A model generated the notes under the pieces. That model did no database searches and was not told where the DNA came from. It was given only the letters and a program-made list of their open reading frames with translations. Positions 31,490 to 31,897 of a DNA stretch of 31,897 bases are shown here, in pieces. Source of the stretch: Fragilaria crotonensis (Eukaryota; Bacillariophyta; Fragilariophyceae; Fragilariales; Fragilariaceae); contig JAKSYS010000703.1 of assembly GCA_022925895.1 (NCBI GenBank), positions 1 to 31,897 of the forward strand, in the 5' to 3' direction. Positions within the stretch are counted from its first letter, which is position 1; each line of letters starts with the position of its first letter. The position numbers were made by a program, and so were the translations under genes.

Positions 31490-31892
31490 TGTGAGACCCT
31501 CCCTAGTACGGCGGCTCCACAAACAGTGACTCGCTTGGGAGTCGGGTTAGGACAAAGCCGTCGCAATGAAGAGGAACGAACGCAGAAGCAAGAAGGCACG
31601 ACGCGTGGCGATGTCGATATCGAACGTGTGATGGGTGATGTGTTGGCGTTCGTGTTGTGGCTAAGTATATCCTTCGGCCTCTTCACCCTTACGATCAAAT
31701 GGACCGGCAAGAATGCGATTGAGGGAATAAAGGATTATATTAGAAGTTGTGTGCCGATGGAGTACATCGGCCTTAAGCTAAATTAGTCGGAGTTGCGCAT
31801 TTGATAGCGCATCAGCATCGACCGTAGATAGTCGACCGTGCGCAGTAGACAGTAGCACGGTGTCATGGAGATATATAGAATATGCACTGACA
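31490..31892 (-). repeat. LTR, 5' copy relative to the element
   Basis: This is the second 403-bp copy, which carries the element's promoter. It is followed on the minus strand immediately by the primer-binding site. Confidence 0.93.
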
Positions 31893-31896
31893 TTCT
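31892..31896. repeat. Copia target-site duplication, right copy (ATTCT)
   Basis: Partner of 24678-24682. The window ends one base later, so the interrupted gene's continuation is not visible. Confidence 0.7.
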
Positions 31897-31897
31897 T

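Larger units (their letters stand above)
24683..31892 (-). mobile_element. Full-length Ty1/copia LTR retrotransposon (CoDi-like)
   Basis: The 7.2-kb element has 403-bp terminal repeats starting TGTGAG and ending TGACA, a tRNA-type primer-binding site, a polypurine tract, and gag, protease, integrase, RT and RNase H in that order on the minus strand, which is the Ty1/copia order. The two LTRs look identical base for base, so the insertion is recent. It sits inside the gene at 22519-24682. Many single-base frame changes break gag and pol. Similarity of the Gag and RT segments to diatom CoDi elements is from memory. Confidence 0.92.

Overview
The window is nuclear DNA from a eukaryote, most likely a diatom or another stramenopile. 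The main reasons are a Ty1/copia element whose gag and pol resemble diatom CoDi elements, fragments of high-copy protein families I associate with diatom genomes, short GT-AG introns, and a secreted DUF1800-DUF1501 protein of the kind I recall from diatoms. The assignment rests on protein resemblance from memory, not on a search. There is no operon structure and I found no rRNA, tRNA or CRISPR array.

Layout, left to right. (1) 18-3019 (+): a broken gene for a long acidic Ser/Asp-rich protein with a basic tail, followed by an AATAAA signal. (2) 5727-3380 (-): a gene of about nine ankyrin repeats, split by a 5'-truncated LINE fragment (3649-4799) with an 18-bp target-site duplication. (3) 5968-6580: a small doubtful ORF running into a T-poor GACGA-rich low-complexity block. 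(4) 8732-6968 (-): decayed pieces of two unrelated multicopy families. (5) 9316-15633 (+): the best host gene of the window, a secreted protein of about 2,040 residues fusing a DUF1800 and a DUF1501 domain, with three probable introns. (6) 15794-21186: a satellite-like repeat array rich in ACGCAC and CAGTAC motifs, interrupted by a very GC-rich non-LTR retrotransposon (about 16860-21058). Its protein carries a CXC/tesmin-like cysteine cluster, a reverse transcriptase, a CCHC knuckle and a restriction-like endonuclease. (7) 21187-22518: non-coding DNA full of small GTAC palindromes. (8) 22519-24682 (+): a multicopy-type hypothetical gene cut off by (9) a complete 7.2-kb Ty1/copia element (24683-31892, on the minus strand) with apparently identical 403-bp LTRs. 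The gene's continuation lies beyond the window.

Three mobile elements thus occupy about 40% of the window, and two of them interrupt genes. A second theme is pervasive single-base frame changes, often at short homopolymers, in host genes and in elements alike, including a copia element whose matching LTRs say it is young. Either most of these loci are decaying or the underlying assembly carries indel errors. The DUF1800-DUF1501 gene shows frame changes but no independent nonsense codons apart from one ambiguous spot at an exon end, which favours errors there. The first gene and the 7.3-8.7 kb locus also carry in-frame stops and look genuinely decayed.

The most interesting items are the fused DUF1800-DUF1501 secreted protein, the CXC-finger retrotransposon sitting in a satellite, the copia primer-binding site that matches the anticodon region of a methionine tRNA (half-tRNA priming), and the LINE insertion whose clean removal would restore the ankyrin frame.
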